From the NCBI RefSeq assembly GCF_003855255.1, contig NZ_CP034072.1, forward strand, positions 3,944,245 through 4,008,244: DNA of 64,000 nt, in the 5' to 3' direction. The notes beneath the pieces were generated by a model. That model did not search any database, was not told the DNA's origin, and was given only the letters and a program-made list of their open reading frames with translations. Position numbers and translations under genes: made by a program. This DNA comes from Mycolicibacterium nivoides. GTDB taxonomy: Bacteria > Actinomycetota > Actinomycetes > Mycobacteriales > Mycobacteriaceae. Positions 1 through 8,952 of the stretch are shown here, piece by piece. Each line of letters opens with the position of its first letter. Position 1 is the first letter of the stretch.

Positions 1-805
1 GCGAGAACGCGATCATGCCGTGGGTGATCGAGTTACGGCTGGTCTCGTTGCCCGCGACCGCCAGCATGATGACGAAGAAGCCGAACTCGTCGTCGCTGAG
101 CTTCTCGCCGTCGATGTCGGCCTCGATCAGCTTGGTGACGATGTCGTCGGTCGGGTTCTTACCCCGCTCCTCGGCCATCTTCATGGCGTAGGAGATGAGC
201 TCGAACGAGGACATCGCCGGATCGACATCGGCGTACTCGGGATCGTCGCCGGCGGTCATCTCGTTGGACCAGCGGAACAGCTTGTCGCGGTCGTCCTGGG
301 GCACACCGAGCAATTCGGCGATGGCCTGCAGCGGCAGCTCGCAGGACACCTGCTCGACGAAATCACCGGTGTTCGACGCCGCGGCGGTCTTGGCGATCTG
401 CTGAGCGCGATTGTTCAACTCATCCTCGAGCCGCGAGAGCGCACGCGGGGTGAAGCCACGGGAGATGATCTTGCGCAGGCGCGTGTGGTGCGGTGCGTCC
501 ATGTTGAGCAGGACGGCGCGCTGCAGATCGACCGCTTCGCGGGTCATCTCCTGCGGCCAGACCGGGATCGCACCGTTCATCGAGCTGGAGAACACGTCGC
601 TGCGCAGCGAGACGTCCTTGACGTCCTCGTGCCGGGTGACCAACCAGTAGCCCTTGTCGCCGAAGCCTCCGGTGCCACCGGGCACGTCGACCCAGCGAAC
701 CGGCTCGGCCTTACGGAGCTCGGCGAGCTCTTCGACCGGCAGGCCCCTGAGGTTGAGCTCGGAATCGAGAAAGTCGAAATCCTTGGGGATGTTCGGGCAG
801 CCCAT
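1..805 (-). CDS. cyp125: CYP125 steroid C26/C27 monooxygenase, N-terminal part (truncated by window edge)
   Basis: Reverse-strand frame open from the ATG at 805 to the window start; 268 residues are visible. The protein starts MGCPNIPKDFDF and carries the sequences LLNMDAPHHTRLRKIISRGF, FVEQVSCELPLQAIA and the I-helix oxygen-activation motif AGNETSRNS, all close to M. tuberculosis CYP125 as I remember it. In the family this P450 oxidises the terminal methyl of the cholesterol or cholestenone side chain to the alcohol and acid. The heme-ligand Cys region lies outside the window, so intactness cannot be judged. An AAGGAG ribosome site lies 8 bases before the ATG. The gene is divergent from fadA5, and a KstR-type box lies between them. 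Confidence 0.93.
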   Translation of the reverse strand, partial: MGCPNIPKDFDFLDSELNLRGLPVEELAELRKAEPVRWVDVPGGTGGFGDKGYWLVTRHEDVKDVSLRSDVFSSSMNGAIPVWPQEMTREAVDLQRAVLLNMDAPHHTRLRKIISRGFTPRALSRLEDELNNRAQQIAKTAAASNTGDFVEQVSCELPLQAIAELLGVPQDDRDKLFRWSNEMTAGDDPEYADVDPAMSSFELISYAMKMAEERGKNPTDDIVTKLIEADIDGEKLSDDEFGFFVIMLAVAGNETSRNSITHGMIAFS

Positions 806-948
806 GTGTCTAACTCCTTGTGTCTGTAGCAAGCCGTGCGCGTAGCCAGCAATGCTTGAAACAACGTGGTCTAGTGCCAATTGAGACCATTGAAACACGG
901 CTTGACCGCAGATCAAAGGCAGTGATACATCCGCGCTTGTCAGAGTAA

Positions 949-962
949 TGAAACGTGTTCTA
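949..962. promoter_or_regulatory. KstR-type operator upstream of fadA5
   Basis: TGAAACGTGTTCTA matches every fixed position of the mycobacterial KstR pattern TnnAACnnGTTnnA. It ends only 10 bases before the fadA5 ATG and lies in the cyp125/fadA5 divergent spacer, where KstR (the cholesterol side-chain and A/B-ring repressor) is expected to act. The position implies that the fadA5 transcript starts inside or just after the box, with a very short or absent leader. Confidence 0.85.
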
Positions 963-963
963 G

Positions 964-2123
<1,160 letters not shown>

Positions 2124-2124
<1 letters not shown>

Positions 2125-2522
2125 TGACGTCTTCCGAGTCATTTGCCGGGCCGGTCTCGGAAGCTGACCGCATCGCGGCCGCACAGGCCTACATCGATGC
2201 GCTGGTGACCCATCAGGCCGACGCCGTCCCGTTCACGCCGGATTGCATCCGCATCGAGATGGGACTGAAGACCGGCCGATCCGGAGATCATCTGCGCCGC
2301 AGCCTGAACAACGGCCCGCAGTTCAAGTTGATCGAGGAGACGACGGCGCCGGAATTCACCGTCGACGGCGATCACGTCCGCGCCCGCTTCGACGTACTCA
2401 CCAAACCGCGCCTGTTCGGGCGGCGGGTGTGCTCACACGTCGACGAGACGTTCCTGATCCCGGCGTCGGACGGCAAGATCCACCACATCCGCGCTTCCCT
2501 GACCCCGTTCATCAGCCGCTAA
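2124..2522 (+). CDS. NTF2/SnoaL-like small protein, function unknown
   Basis: A 132-residue protein read from the ATG overlapping the fadA5 stop. A longer in-frame start exists upstream but would lie wholly inside fadA5. The order of segments (helical start, central EMGLKTGRSGDHLRRSL, then beta strands with RARFDVLTKPRLFGRRVCSHVDETFLI) resembles NTF2-like or limonene-epoxide-hydrolase-like barrels. No catalytic residues can be assigned. Coupling to fadA5 suggests a role in steroid metabolism or co-regulation by KstR. This is fold inference from sequence pattern only. Confidence 0.7.
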
Positions 2523-2532
2523 GGTCCACCGC

Positions 2533-3012
2533 ATGGCCAACACCCCTCGCCCGCTCAACGCCAAACAGGTCGAGCGCCTCAACGCGAAATCGACCGGCAC
2601 CGCCATCAAATGGATGTCGCGCGCTCAGACCTGGATCTTCAAGAAGACGGGCGGACGCTTCGGGGACAAGTTCCTGCGCGGCGCCGAAGTCGGCATCCTG
2701 ACCACGATCGGTCGCAAGTCGGGCGAGGAGCGGGACAGCCCGTTGCTGTTCCTGCAGGAGGGCAAACGCATCGTGCTGGTCGCCTCGCAGGGCGGCCGAG
2801 CCACCAACCCGATGTGGTACCTGAACCTGGTGGCCAATCCCCGGGTGAAGTTCCAGACCAAGCACGAGACCTTGGAGCTCACCGCGCGCGACGCCACCGA
2901 TGCCGAGCGTGACGTGTACTGGCCCAAGCTGGACGCGATGTACGCCGACTTCGTGAACTACCGGTCCTACACCGACCGCAAGATCCCGATCGTGATCTGC
3001 GACCCGGCATAG
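2533..3012 (+). CDS. ddn: Ddn-family deazaflavin (F420)-dependent nitroreductase/quinone reductase
   Basis: A 159-residue protein that matches remembered M. tuberculosis Ddn (Rv3547) over most of its length: IKWMSRAQTW near residue 25, ILTTIGRKSGEERDSPLLFL, NPMWYLNLVANPRVKFQTK, LTARDATDAERDVYWPKL and a C-terminal DRKIPIVICDP. The family uses reduced F420 to reduce menaquinone-like quinones and, in M. tuberculosis, activates bicyclic nitroimidazoles. The N terminus is longer than Ddn's by about ten residues. The gene directly follows the fadA5 pair, as in the M. tuberculosis order. Activity on nitroimidazoles cannot be inferred for a homolog. Confidence 0.88.
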   Translation: MANTPRPLNAKQVERLNAKSTGTAIKWMSRAQTWIFKKTGGRFGDKFLRGAEVGILTTIGRKSGEERDSPLLFLQEGKRIVLVASQGGRATNPMWYLNLVANPRVKFQTKHETLELTARDATDAERDVYWPKLDAMYADFVNYRSYTDRKIPIVICDPA

Positions 3013-3022
3013 ACGTTCGCCC

Positions 3023-3055
3023 AAAGCGCCCCTGACCTCGCGGTCGGGGGCGCTT
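3023..3055 (+). terminator. Stem-loop terminator after ddn
   Basis: AAAGCGCCCC(T)GACC pairs with GGTC(G)GGGGCGCTTT around a TCGC loop, starting 11 bases after the ddn stop. There is no T-tract, which is common for mycobacterial terminators. It closes the fadA5-ddn unit. Confidence 0.75.
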
Positions 3056-3207
3056 TGCGTTGCCAGGTGTCCTGGAGCTGGCCAATTACGCAACTCTCGG
3101 TAGCAGAATTGACGAGTTGACAGAATTTTGATTATGTTCTGTGAGCGCGCCCACAGTGAACGACAGGTGAGCGGCAGCCCACATTTTCGTGAACCAATGG
3201 AGACCAT

Positions 3208-4650
3208 ATGCAACGACTCAACCGCCGCCGGGCTGCCGGTGCCGCCGCGACCACGCTGACGGCGTGTTCGCTGTTCGCCGCCGCGACCCTGCCCGCCTCC
3301 GCGCTGACCGTGACGTTCATCCGGCACGCCGAGTCGCAGGGCAACGCCTCCGGGTACATCGACACCAGCACCCCTGGGCCGCACCTGACAAATGACCAGG
3401 TGAACCAGAACGGCGGCGCGACCGGCGAGGAGCAGGCGCAGGCCTGGGCCGATGCTCAGTGCCCCACCGCGTCGTGCACCAAGTTCGACGCGCTCTACGC
3501 CTCGACCATGATCCGCACCCAGGAGACCGCAGCGCCGTTCGCCGCCAAGCGCGGATTGCCCGTCACGGTCCTGGGCGCGTTCGATCCCGACAACCCGCAG
3601 CGGAACTCCGGCGTGCAGGAGATCGGCGCCGGCATCTTCGAAGGTCTGCCCGAAAGCGAGGGGATCGGCCGCATCGGCTACATCCTCGCGCCGCTGGCCT
3701 GGACGCTGGGCCTGCAGTTCGTCGCGGTCCCCGGCGGCGAGAGCGGCCTCGAGTTCAACGAGCGGGTGACGAACGCACTTGCCGACGTCGAGGAAGGCAC
3801 CTCGGACACCAATGGCGACGGCAAGACCGACGCCGCGGTGTTCTCGCACGGCGCCACCATCATGATGTGGACGATGATGAACGTCGACAACCCGAACCTG
3901 CTGTTGATCGTTCAGCATCCGTTGAACAACACCGACACGGTGGTCGTGGAGAAGAACGCCGACGGTAGCTGGACCCTCAAGGAATGGGCCGGCGAAGAGG
4001 TCGGCGCAGCCAACTACCCGACTCAGATGTTCGTCAACTTCCGAGACCTGATCGTCGCGCCGCAGAAGGCCGTCTACAACATGCGCATCCCCGTCCTGAC
4101 ACTGGACGTCCAGGGCATCGTCACCACCGGGGCGCAGGGTGTGCAGGACGTCGCCAACGCCGGCGTGAAGTTCGTCAAGGACTCGATCACCGACACCGTG
4201 AACGCGATCACCGGCATCCCGGGCTCGCTGGGGCAGTCGACATCGCAGGTGTCGAAGGTCAACACCCTCAACGTCGTCGCCGACAGCGGCAGCCCGGCAG
4301 CGGGCGATGTCGCCGAGAAGGCCAAGGCTGCCGTCGAAAACGTCACCGAGGACGCCACGTCGGCCGTCGAGAAGGTGACCGAGCCGGTGCAGGCCAAGAT
4401 CACCGCCGTCCGTACGGCCAACGGCGCCACCAAGCTGACCAATGGCAACAAGGCGGAGCCGGGTAAGGCCGTCTCGGCGGTTCGCGACCGGGTCAACCAG
4501 GCCGCGGACGACGTGCGCAGCGGGGTCGAGTCCTCAGTCAAGCAGGCACGCGAAACCGTCAAGAAGCTCGCGGGTGCCGAGAAGGCCAACAAGGCAGCCA
4601 AGGACAACAGCGCCGGCAAGCCGAAAGCCGCATCAAAGGACGCCGCGTGA
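3208..4650 (+). CDS. Secreted histidine-phosphatase-family protein with long Ala/Lys-rich C-terminal tail (copy 1)
   Basis: A 480-residue protein. Residues 1-32 form a signal peptide (Arg-rich start, hydrophobic core, ASA cleavage). LTAC at 17-20 could also serve as a lipobox. The catalytic phosphohistidine motif is FIRHAES (R39, H40) and the second His is in VFSHGAT (H214). A Thr-Arg motif, STMIRTQETA, lies near 99-108. From about residue 300 the chain is Ala/Val/Lys-rich and probably helical, ending NSAGKPKAASKDAA. The family includes phosphoglycerate-mutase-like phosphatases, and the substrate is unknown. A closely similar copy follows at once. The gene lies inside the cholesterol locus but has no steroid-specific signature. 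Confidence 0.85.
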   Translation: MQRLNRRRAAGAAATTLTACSLFAAATLPASALTVTFIRHAESQGNASGYIDTSTPGPHLTNDQVNQNGGATGEEQAQAWADAQCPTASCTKFDALYASTMIRTQETAAPFAAKRGLPVTVLGAFDPDNPQRNSGVQEIGAGIFEGLPESEGIGRIGYILAPLAWTLGLQFVAVPGGESGLEFNERVTNALADVEEGTSDTNGDGKTDAAVFSHGATIMMWTMMNVDNPNLLLIVQHPLNNTDTVVVEKNADGSWTLKEWAGEEVGAANYPTQMFVNFRDLIVAPQKAVYNMRIPVLTLDVQGIVTTGAQGVQDVANAGVKFVKDSITDTVNAITGIPGSLGQSTSQVSKVNTLNVVADSGSPAAGDVAEKAKAAVENVTEDATSAVEKVTEPVQAKITAVRTANGATKLTNGNKAEPGKAVSAVRDRVNQAADDVRSGVESSVKQARETVKKLAGAEKANKAAKDNSAGKPKAASKDAA

Positions 4651-4681
4651 AATAGGCGTCACAGCAAGGCAATACCAACCG

Positions 4682-4719
4682 GGTCGATCCCCCTCCTCGG
4701 GCGAGGAGGGGGATCGACC
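4682..4719 (+). terminator. Perfect 18-bp stem-loop between the two histidine phosphatases
   Basis: The left arm GGTCGATCCCCCTCCTCG is followed by a 2-base loop and its exact complement. It sits 31 bases after the copy 1 stop, so copy 1 probably ends its transcript here and copy 2 has its own promoter. Confidence 0.8.
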
Positions 4720-4887
4720 TGTCTCCGACCCGATGTAGAGCAGCGCATGAAGTTTGTCAAATACCTTCCCGCTCAACGGGATAACTGCTCGAACTCGCAG
4801 CAAGTCGCCAGACAATATCTCTGGCCGGCCAACGCAGTGTCACCGGCAGGTCACGTGAAATCCCTACAGCCACAATGGAGGAAACAC

Positions 4888-6312
4888 ATGAACCGCCGCA
4901 GAGGTGACGCGCCGGCGTCACGGTATCGAAGTCTACTAGGGGGTGTCGCCCTGGCATTCCTCGCCTTCTTCCTGGCGATGCCAGTGGCCCATGCCGCCGA
5001 GGTCATGCGCGTGACATTCGTGCGTCACGCGGAGTCGCAGGCCAATGCGAACCACATCATCGACACCACCGTTCCCGGTCCCGGCCTCACCCAGACGGGA
5101 CAGCAGCAGGCACAAGCGTTGGTGGACAAGCTCGGCGACAACAACTACGACGCGATCTACGCATCGACCATGCTGCGCACCCAGCAGACCGCGACCCCGA
5201 TGTCCCAGTACCTCGGTCTGCCGATCCAGGTGGTCGACGGCATCTCGGAGATTCCCGCAGGTGCACTGGAGGGCAAATCCCAGGACCAGTACGGAACGGC
5301 CTATATCCTCGCGCCGCTGAAGTGGGCCGGCCTCCTGCCCAACATGCCGGGCCCCGACCTCACCGCAACCCAGCCGGGCACCGACTTCGACGGCAATGAT
5401 TTCAACGCCGGCGTGAACAATGCCCTGAAGTCCATGTACGACAAGGGCGATCGGAACGCCATCGTGTTCTCGCACGGCGGCACGATCATGTTCTGGACGA
5501 TCATGAACGCGAAGAATCTCAGCATGGCCCAGAAGGGCATGCTGCTGAGCCAGTACACGTTGGGCAACACCGACTACGTGGTCGTCGAAGGCAATCCGGA
5601 AGACGGCTGGACCCTGGTGGACTGGAATGGTCAGAAGTTCACGCCCGAGCCGTCATTCGAGCACGAGGTGGGGCTGCAGTTCCGCACCCTGAGCCGGCAG
5701 CTGCAGCAGGCCGCAGACAGTGTCGTGCAGTCCTTCGCCTCGGGTAATCCCGCCACCATCGCCACCGCGATCAATCGTGGGATCGCTGCCGCGGGATTCT
5801 CGGTGCTCAAGTTCAATCGCGCGGTCAACGCCGAGATCATCAAGCGGACCACCGCTGCGTTCCAGACCGGCACCGAGGATCTGCGGCAGAAGGTGTCCAC
5901 CGAGGTGGAGAACGTGAAGGCCGCGGTGAACACCAGCGCCGTCACGCGCAATCTCGCATCGGCACCGGACGCCCCGGACGCTGCAGGCGAAACTGCGACG
6001 GCCGCAAGCAAGGTCGCCGACGATTCGTCGGCCGACACCCCGGCGAAGTCGAAGGTCAAGGACACCCTCGACGGCATGGTCAAGCCCCGCGGCGCGACCG
6101 ATCTGTCGGACGGCAACAAGGCTCTGCCGGGCGTCACGAAGTCACTCAGCCGTACCGGCGAGCAGGTCCGGACCGCCGTCAAGGATGCCCAGGACCAGGT
6201 GTCGTCATCGATCAAGAAGCTCGGCGACGCCGTCAAGAAGGCCACCGGCCAGACCGCTGGCGCCAACGACGGTGCCGGCAGCGACACCGCCGGCAACAAG
6301 GACGCCGCCTAA
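4888..6312 (+). CDS. Secreted histidine-phosphatase-family protein with long C-terminal tail (copy 2)
   Basis: A 474-residue paralog of the preceding gene. I chose the ATG at 4888 because GGAGG lies 6 bases upstream and a classical signal peptide follows (hydrophobic residues 16-33, AHA cleavage near 36). Upstream in-frame extensions lack both. The catalytic motif is FVRHAES (R46, H47), and a second His is in VFSHGGTIMFW. Both copies share STM(I/L)RTQ(E/Q)TA, a NTDxVVVE strand and the tail motif GNKAxPG, and both end in KDAA. The tail is Ala/Lys-rich and low in complexity. Enzymatic role and substrate are unknown. Confidence 0.85.
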   Translation: MNRRRGDAPASRYRSLLGGVALAFLAFFLAMPVAHAAEVMRVTFVRHAESQANANHIIDTTVPGPGLTQTGQQQAQALVDKLGDNNYDAIYASTMLRTQQTATPMSQYLGLPIQVVDGISEIPAGALEGKSQDQYGTAYILAPLKWAGLLPNMPGPDLTATQPGTDFDGNDFNAGVNNALKSMYDKGDRNAIVFSHGGTIMFWTIMNAKNLSMAQKGMLLSQYTLGNTDYVVVEGNPEDGWTLVDWNGQKFTPEPSFEHEVGLQFRTLSRQLQQAADSVVQSFASGNPATIATAINRGIAAAGFSVLKFNRAVNAEIIKRTTAAFQTGTEDLRQKVSTEVENVKAAVNTSAVTRNLASAPDAPDAAGETATAASKVADDSSADTPAKSKVKDTLDGMVKPRGATDLSDGNKALPGVTKSLSRTGEQVRTAVKDAQDQVSSSIKKLGDAVKKATGQTAGANDGAGSDTAGNKDAA

Positions 6313-6337
6313 CGAGTCTGCTTCTAGGACAACGAGT

Positions 6338-6383
6338 CTGCGCTCAGATCGCGAATCCGGCGGATTTCACGATCTGAGCGCAG
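6338..6383. terminator. Bidirectional stem-loop between convergent genes
   Basis: CTGCGCTCAGATCG pairs with CGATCTGAGCGCAG, with a nested AATCC/GGATT stem inside. It lies between the histidine phosphatase (ends 6312, plus strand) and the SDR (ends 6405, minus strand), so it can terminate both. Confidence 0.8.
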
Positions 6384-6404
6384 TCTCGACGAAACAAGAA
6401 GAAA

Positions 6405-7310
6405 CTAGGCGCCGTACACCGGGACCGCGGGGCGAGCCTTGGCCAGCAGGTCGTTGACGACCGGGCCCAGCTCGGCGGGATCCCACTTCGCGCCCTTGTC
6501 GATCTGGGGTCCGTGGGCCCAGCCCTCGGCGATGCGGATCTTGCCGCCCTCGATCTCGAACATCTTGCCGGTGACGTCCTTTGACTCGACGCTGCCCAGC
6601 CACACCACCAGCGGGGAGATGTTCTCCGCGGCCATGGCATCGAAGGCCTGGTCCTGGGTGGCCATCATGTCGGCGAACACGGTCTCGGTCATCCGGGTCC
6701 GGGCCGAGGGCGCAATGCCGTTGACGGTGACGCCGTAACGACCCATCTCGGCGGCGGCCACCAGGGTCAGCGCTGCGATGCCGGCCTTGGAGGCGCTGTA
6801 GGTGGCCTGGCCGACGCTGCCCTGCAGACCGGCGCCGGAGCTCGTGTTGATGATGCGAGCGTCGACGGTTTCGCCGGCCTTGGACTTGGCCCGCCAGTAC
6901 GCGGCGGCGTGCTTCATGGTGGCGAAGTGCCCCTTGAGGTGCACGGCGGTGACGGCGTCGAACTCTTCTTCGGTGGCGTTGGCGAACATCCGGTCGCGCA
7001 CGATGCCGGCATTGTTGACCAGCACGTCCAGGGTGCCGAAGGCGTCCACCGCGGTCTGGATCAGACCCTCGGCCTGCGCCCAGTCGGCGACGTTGGCCCC
7101 GCTGGTGACGGCTTCGCCTCCGGCAGCGACGATTTCGTCGACCACATTCTGCGCCGCGCTGCCACCACCGGCCGGCGAACCGTCCAGGCCGACCCCGATG
7201 TCGTTGACCACGACGCGGGCACCTTCGGCGGCGAACGCGAGCGCGTGCTCACGCCCGATACCGCCACCGGCACCCGTCACGATGACCACGCGGCCGTCGA
7301 GCAATCCCAT
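6405..7310 (-). CDS. Short-chain dehydrogenase/reductase (Rv3548c-like)
   Basis: A 301-residue classical SDR. The cofactor motif TGAGGGIGREHA lies at residues 12-23, NNAG near 98, and the catalytic Ser plus YSASK in the middle. The VVVNDIG stretch with a long insertion (GVGLDGSPAGGG) is typical of multifunctional-enzyme-like SDRs acting on CoA esters. The start is supported by TAAGGAG about 9 bases upstream. In M. tuberculosis the equivalent position holds Rv3548c, a member of the steroid regulon with no firmly assigned step. It is probably cotranscribed with the next upstream SDR. Confidence 0.85.
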   Translation of the reverse strand: MGLLDGRVVIVTGAGGGIGREHALAFAAEGARVVVNDIGVGLDGSPAGGGSAAQNVVDEIVAAGGEAVTSGANVADWAQAEGLIQTAVDAFGTLDVLVNNAGIVRDRMFANATEEEFDAVTAVHLKGHFATMKHAAAYWRAKSKAGETVDARIINTSSGAGLQGSVGQATYSASKAGIAALTLVAAAEMGRYGVTVNGIAPSARTRMTETVFADMMATQDQAFDAMAAENISPLVVWLGSVESKDVTGKMFEIEGGKIRIAEGWAHGPQIDKGAKWDPAELGPVVNDLLAKARPAVPVYGA

Positions 7311-7321
7311 AGCTGTTTCTC

Positions 7322-7353
7322 CTTAGTTCCTGGCCGACTTAGTTCCTGGCCGA
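7322..7353. repeat. 16-bp perfect tandem duplication in an SDR-SDR spacer
   Basis: CTTAGTTCCTGGCCGA occurs twice back to back. On the coding (minus) strand each copy contains AGGAA. The copies lie between the stop of one SDR (7355) and the ribosome site of the next (start 7310), so the unit may have been duplicated by replication slippage. Confidence 0.85.
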
Positions 7354-7354
7354 C

Positions 7355-8134
7355 TTACTTGTTGGCGCTTGAGGCGTCGAGGTAGGTCGGCGGCTCACCA
7401 CCGCCGTGCACCTGCAGCGCCGCCCCACTGATGTAGGACGCCGCGTCAGAGGTCAAAAACGCTGCGGCCCAGCCGATGTCGGCGGGCTTGGCCAGCCGGC
7501 CCAGCGGCACGGTCGAGGCCACGGCGGCGACCGACTCGGCGTCGCCGTAGAACAGTTCGGACTGCTCGGTCTCGACCATGCCCACGATCACCGAGTTCAC
7601 CCGGACCTTCGGCGCCCATTCGACGGCCAGGGTCGAGGTCAGATTGTCGATGCCGGCCTTGGCCGCGCCGTAGGCCGCGGTGCCGGGAGTCGGCCGGTGC
7701 CCACTGACACTGGAGATGTTGACGATCGTCCCGCCGGTCTCCTGTTTCTGCATCACCGCGTTGGCGTGCTGGGAGACCGACAGCGGTCCGAGCAGGTTGA
7801 GCTCGATGATCTTGGTGCTGAATTTGGCCGATGCATCGGCGGCGGCCACGTACGGCGATCCGCCGGCGTTGTTCACCACGGCGTCCAGCCGGCCGTGCCT
7901 GTCCACGATGGCCTCGATGAGTCCGGCCACCGATTCGTCATCACGAACATCGCAGCTGTGGAATTCGTAGGGCAATCCCTCGACCGGACGGCGTGCGCAG
8001 GTCACCACGGTGGCGCCCTGACCGGCAAAAACCGCGCTGATCCCAGCGCCAACCCCTCGCACTCCGCCGGTCACCAGGACCACCTTGCCGGTCAAACCCA
8101 AATTGATGGCACCGGCTTCTGGCGTATCGGTCAC
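7355..8134 (-). CDS. Short-chain dehydrogenase/reductase (Rv3549c-like)
   Basis: A 259-residue SDR with a GTG start. The cofactor motif is TGGVRGVGAGIS near residue 22, with CDVRDDES, NNAGGSPY and catalytic YGAAK. In the M. tuberculosis order the equivalent, Rv3549c, is the first gene of a unit divergent from echA20 and belongs to the KstR2 regulon. A perfect KstR2 box lies 15 bases upstream of this start. It likely oxidises or reduces a hydroxyl or keto group on a HIP-derived CoA ester; the exact step is not visible from sequence. Confidence 0.85.
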   Translation of the reverse strand: MTDTPEAGAINLGLTGKVVLVTGGVRGVGAGISAVFAGQGATVVTCARRPVEGLPYEFHSCDVRDDESVAGLIEAIVDRHGRLDAVVNNAGGSPYVAAADASAKFSTKIIELNLLGPLSVSQHANAVMQKQETGGTIVNISSVSGHRPTPGTAAYGAAKAGIDNLTSTLAVEWAPKVRVNSVIVGMVETEQSELFYGDAESVAAVASTVPLGRLAKPADIGWAAAFLTSDAASYISGAALQVHGGGEPPTYLDASSANK

Positions 8135-8149
8135 TGTGCTAGCGTACCA

Positions 8150-8163
8150 AGCAAGTGCTTGCT
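8150..8163. promoter_or_regulatory. KstR2-type operator between the SDR and echA20
   Basis: AGCAAGTGCTTGCT fits the KstR2 pattern AnCAAGnnCTTGnT exactly and is fully palindromic. It serves the divergent SDR (start 8134) and echA20 (start 8194). KstR2 is released by HIP-CoA in characterised mycobacteria. Confidence 0.9.
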
Positions 8164-8193
8164 TAGGTAGCGACCCCTTCAGGAAGTGGATTG

Positions 8194-8952
8194 ATGACGA
8201 TCACCACCAAGACAGTCGAGCCGGGCATCGTCTCGGTCACCGTCAACTACCCGCCCGTCAACGCCATCCCGTCGGCCGGCTGGTTCGAACTCGGCGATGC
8301 GATCACCGCGGCAGGCCGCGACCGCAGCACCCACGTCGTGATCCTCCGAGCCGAAGGCCGTGGCTTCAACGCCGGTGTGGACATCAAGGAAATGCAGAAC
8401 ACCGAGGGCTTCACCGCGCTGATCGACGCCAACCGCGGCTGCTACCACGCGTTCAAGTCCGTCTACGAGTGCGAGGTTCCCGTCGTCGCAGCGGTCAACG
8501 GATTCTGCGTGGGCGGCGGCATCGGCCTCGTCGGCAACGCCGACGTGATCGTCGCCTCCGATGACGCCAAGTTCGGCCTGCCCGAGGTGGAGCGCGGCGC
8601 GCTCGGAGCCGCCACCCATCTCTCCCGGCTGGTTCCCCAGCACCTGATGCGCCGGCTGTTCTTCACCGCCGCCACCGTTCCCGCCGAGACGCTGCACCAC
8701 TTCGGTTCGGTGCACGAGGTGGTCCCGCGTGAGGATCTCGACGAGGCCGCGCTGCGCGTTGCCCGCGACATCGCCAGCAAGGACACCCGGGTGATCCGGG
8801 CCGCCAAGGAGGCGCTGAACTTCATCGACGTTCAGCCCGTCAACGCGCGGTACCGCATGGAACAGGGCTTCACCTTCGAACTCAACCTGTCCGGTGTGTC
8901 CGACGAGCACCGGGACGCCTTCGCCGGAACCTCAAAGGGAGACACGAAGTAA
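8194..8952 (+). CDS. echA20: EchA20 enoyl-CoA hydratase/isomerase-family ring-opening hydrolase
   Basis: A 252-residue crotonase-fold protein. The ATG at 8194 is preferred over the adjacent TTG because AGGAAG sits just upstream. Oxyanion-hole segments are visible: RAEGRGFNAGVDIKE and AAVNGFCVGGGIGLVG. In the cholesterol pathway EchA20 hydrolyses a beta-keto bond of the remaining bicyclic CoA thioester (D-ring opening) to give COCHEA-CoA, the substrate of IpdAB. The stop overlaps the ipdA start (TAATG), giving a coupled echA20-ipdA-ipdB set behind the KstR2 box. Confidence 0.92.
   Translation: MTITTKTVEPGIVSVTVNYPPVNAIPSAGWFELGDAITAAGRDRSTHVVILRAEGRGFNAGVDIKEMQNTEGFTALIDANRGCYHAFKSVYECEVPVVAAVNGFCVGGGIGLVGNADVIVASDDAKFGLPEVERGALGAATHLSRLVPQHLMRRLFFTAATVPAETLHHFGSVHEVVPREDLDEAALRVARDIASKDTRVIRAAKEALNFIDVQPVNARYRMEQGFTFELNLSGVSDEHRDAFAGTSKGDTK

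Noticed and set aside
860..873. Second KstR-like site close to cyp125 (AACAACGTGGTCTA)
   Set aside because: It matches only 6 of the 8 fixed positions of the KstR pattern; the perfect site at 949-962 can serve both divergent genes.
3117..3138. TTGACA and TATGTT as a sigma-70-like promoter before the first histidine phosphatase
   Set aside because: The two hexamers are only about 11 bases apart, too close for a normal promoter; the TATGTT alone may be a -10 element but cannot be supported.
4747..4887. Longer start for the second histidine phosphatase
   Set aside because: It adds 47 residues with no signal-peptide character, while the ATG at 4888 has GGAGG and a clean signal peptide.
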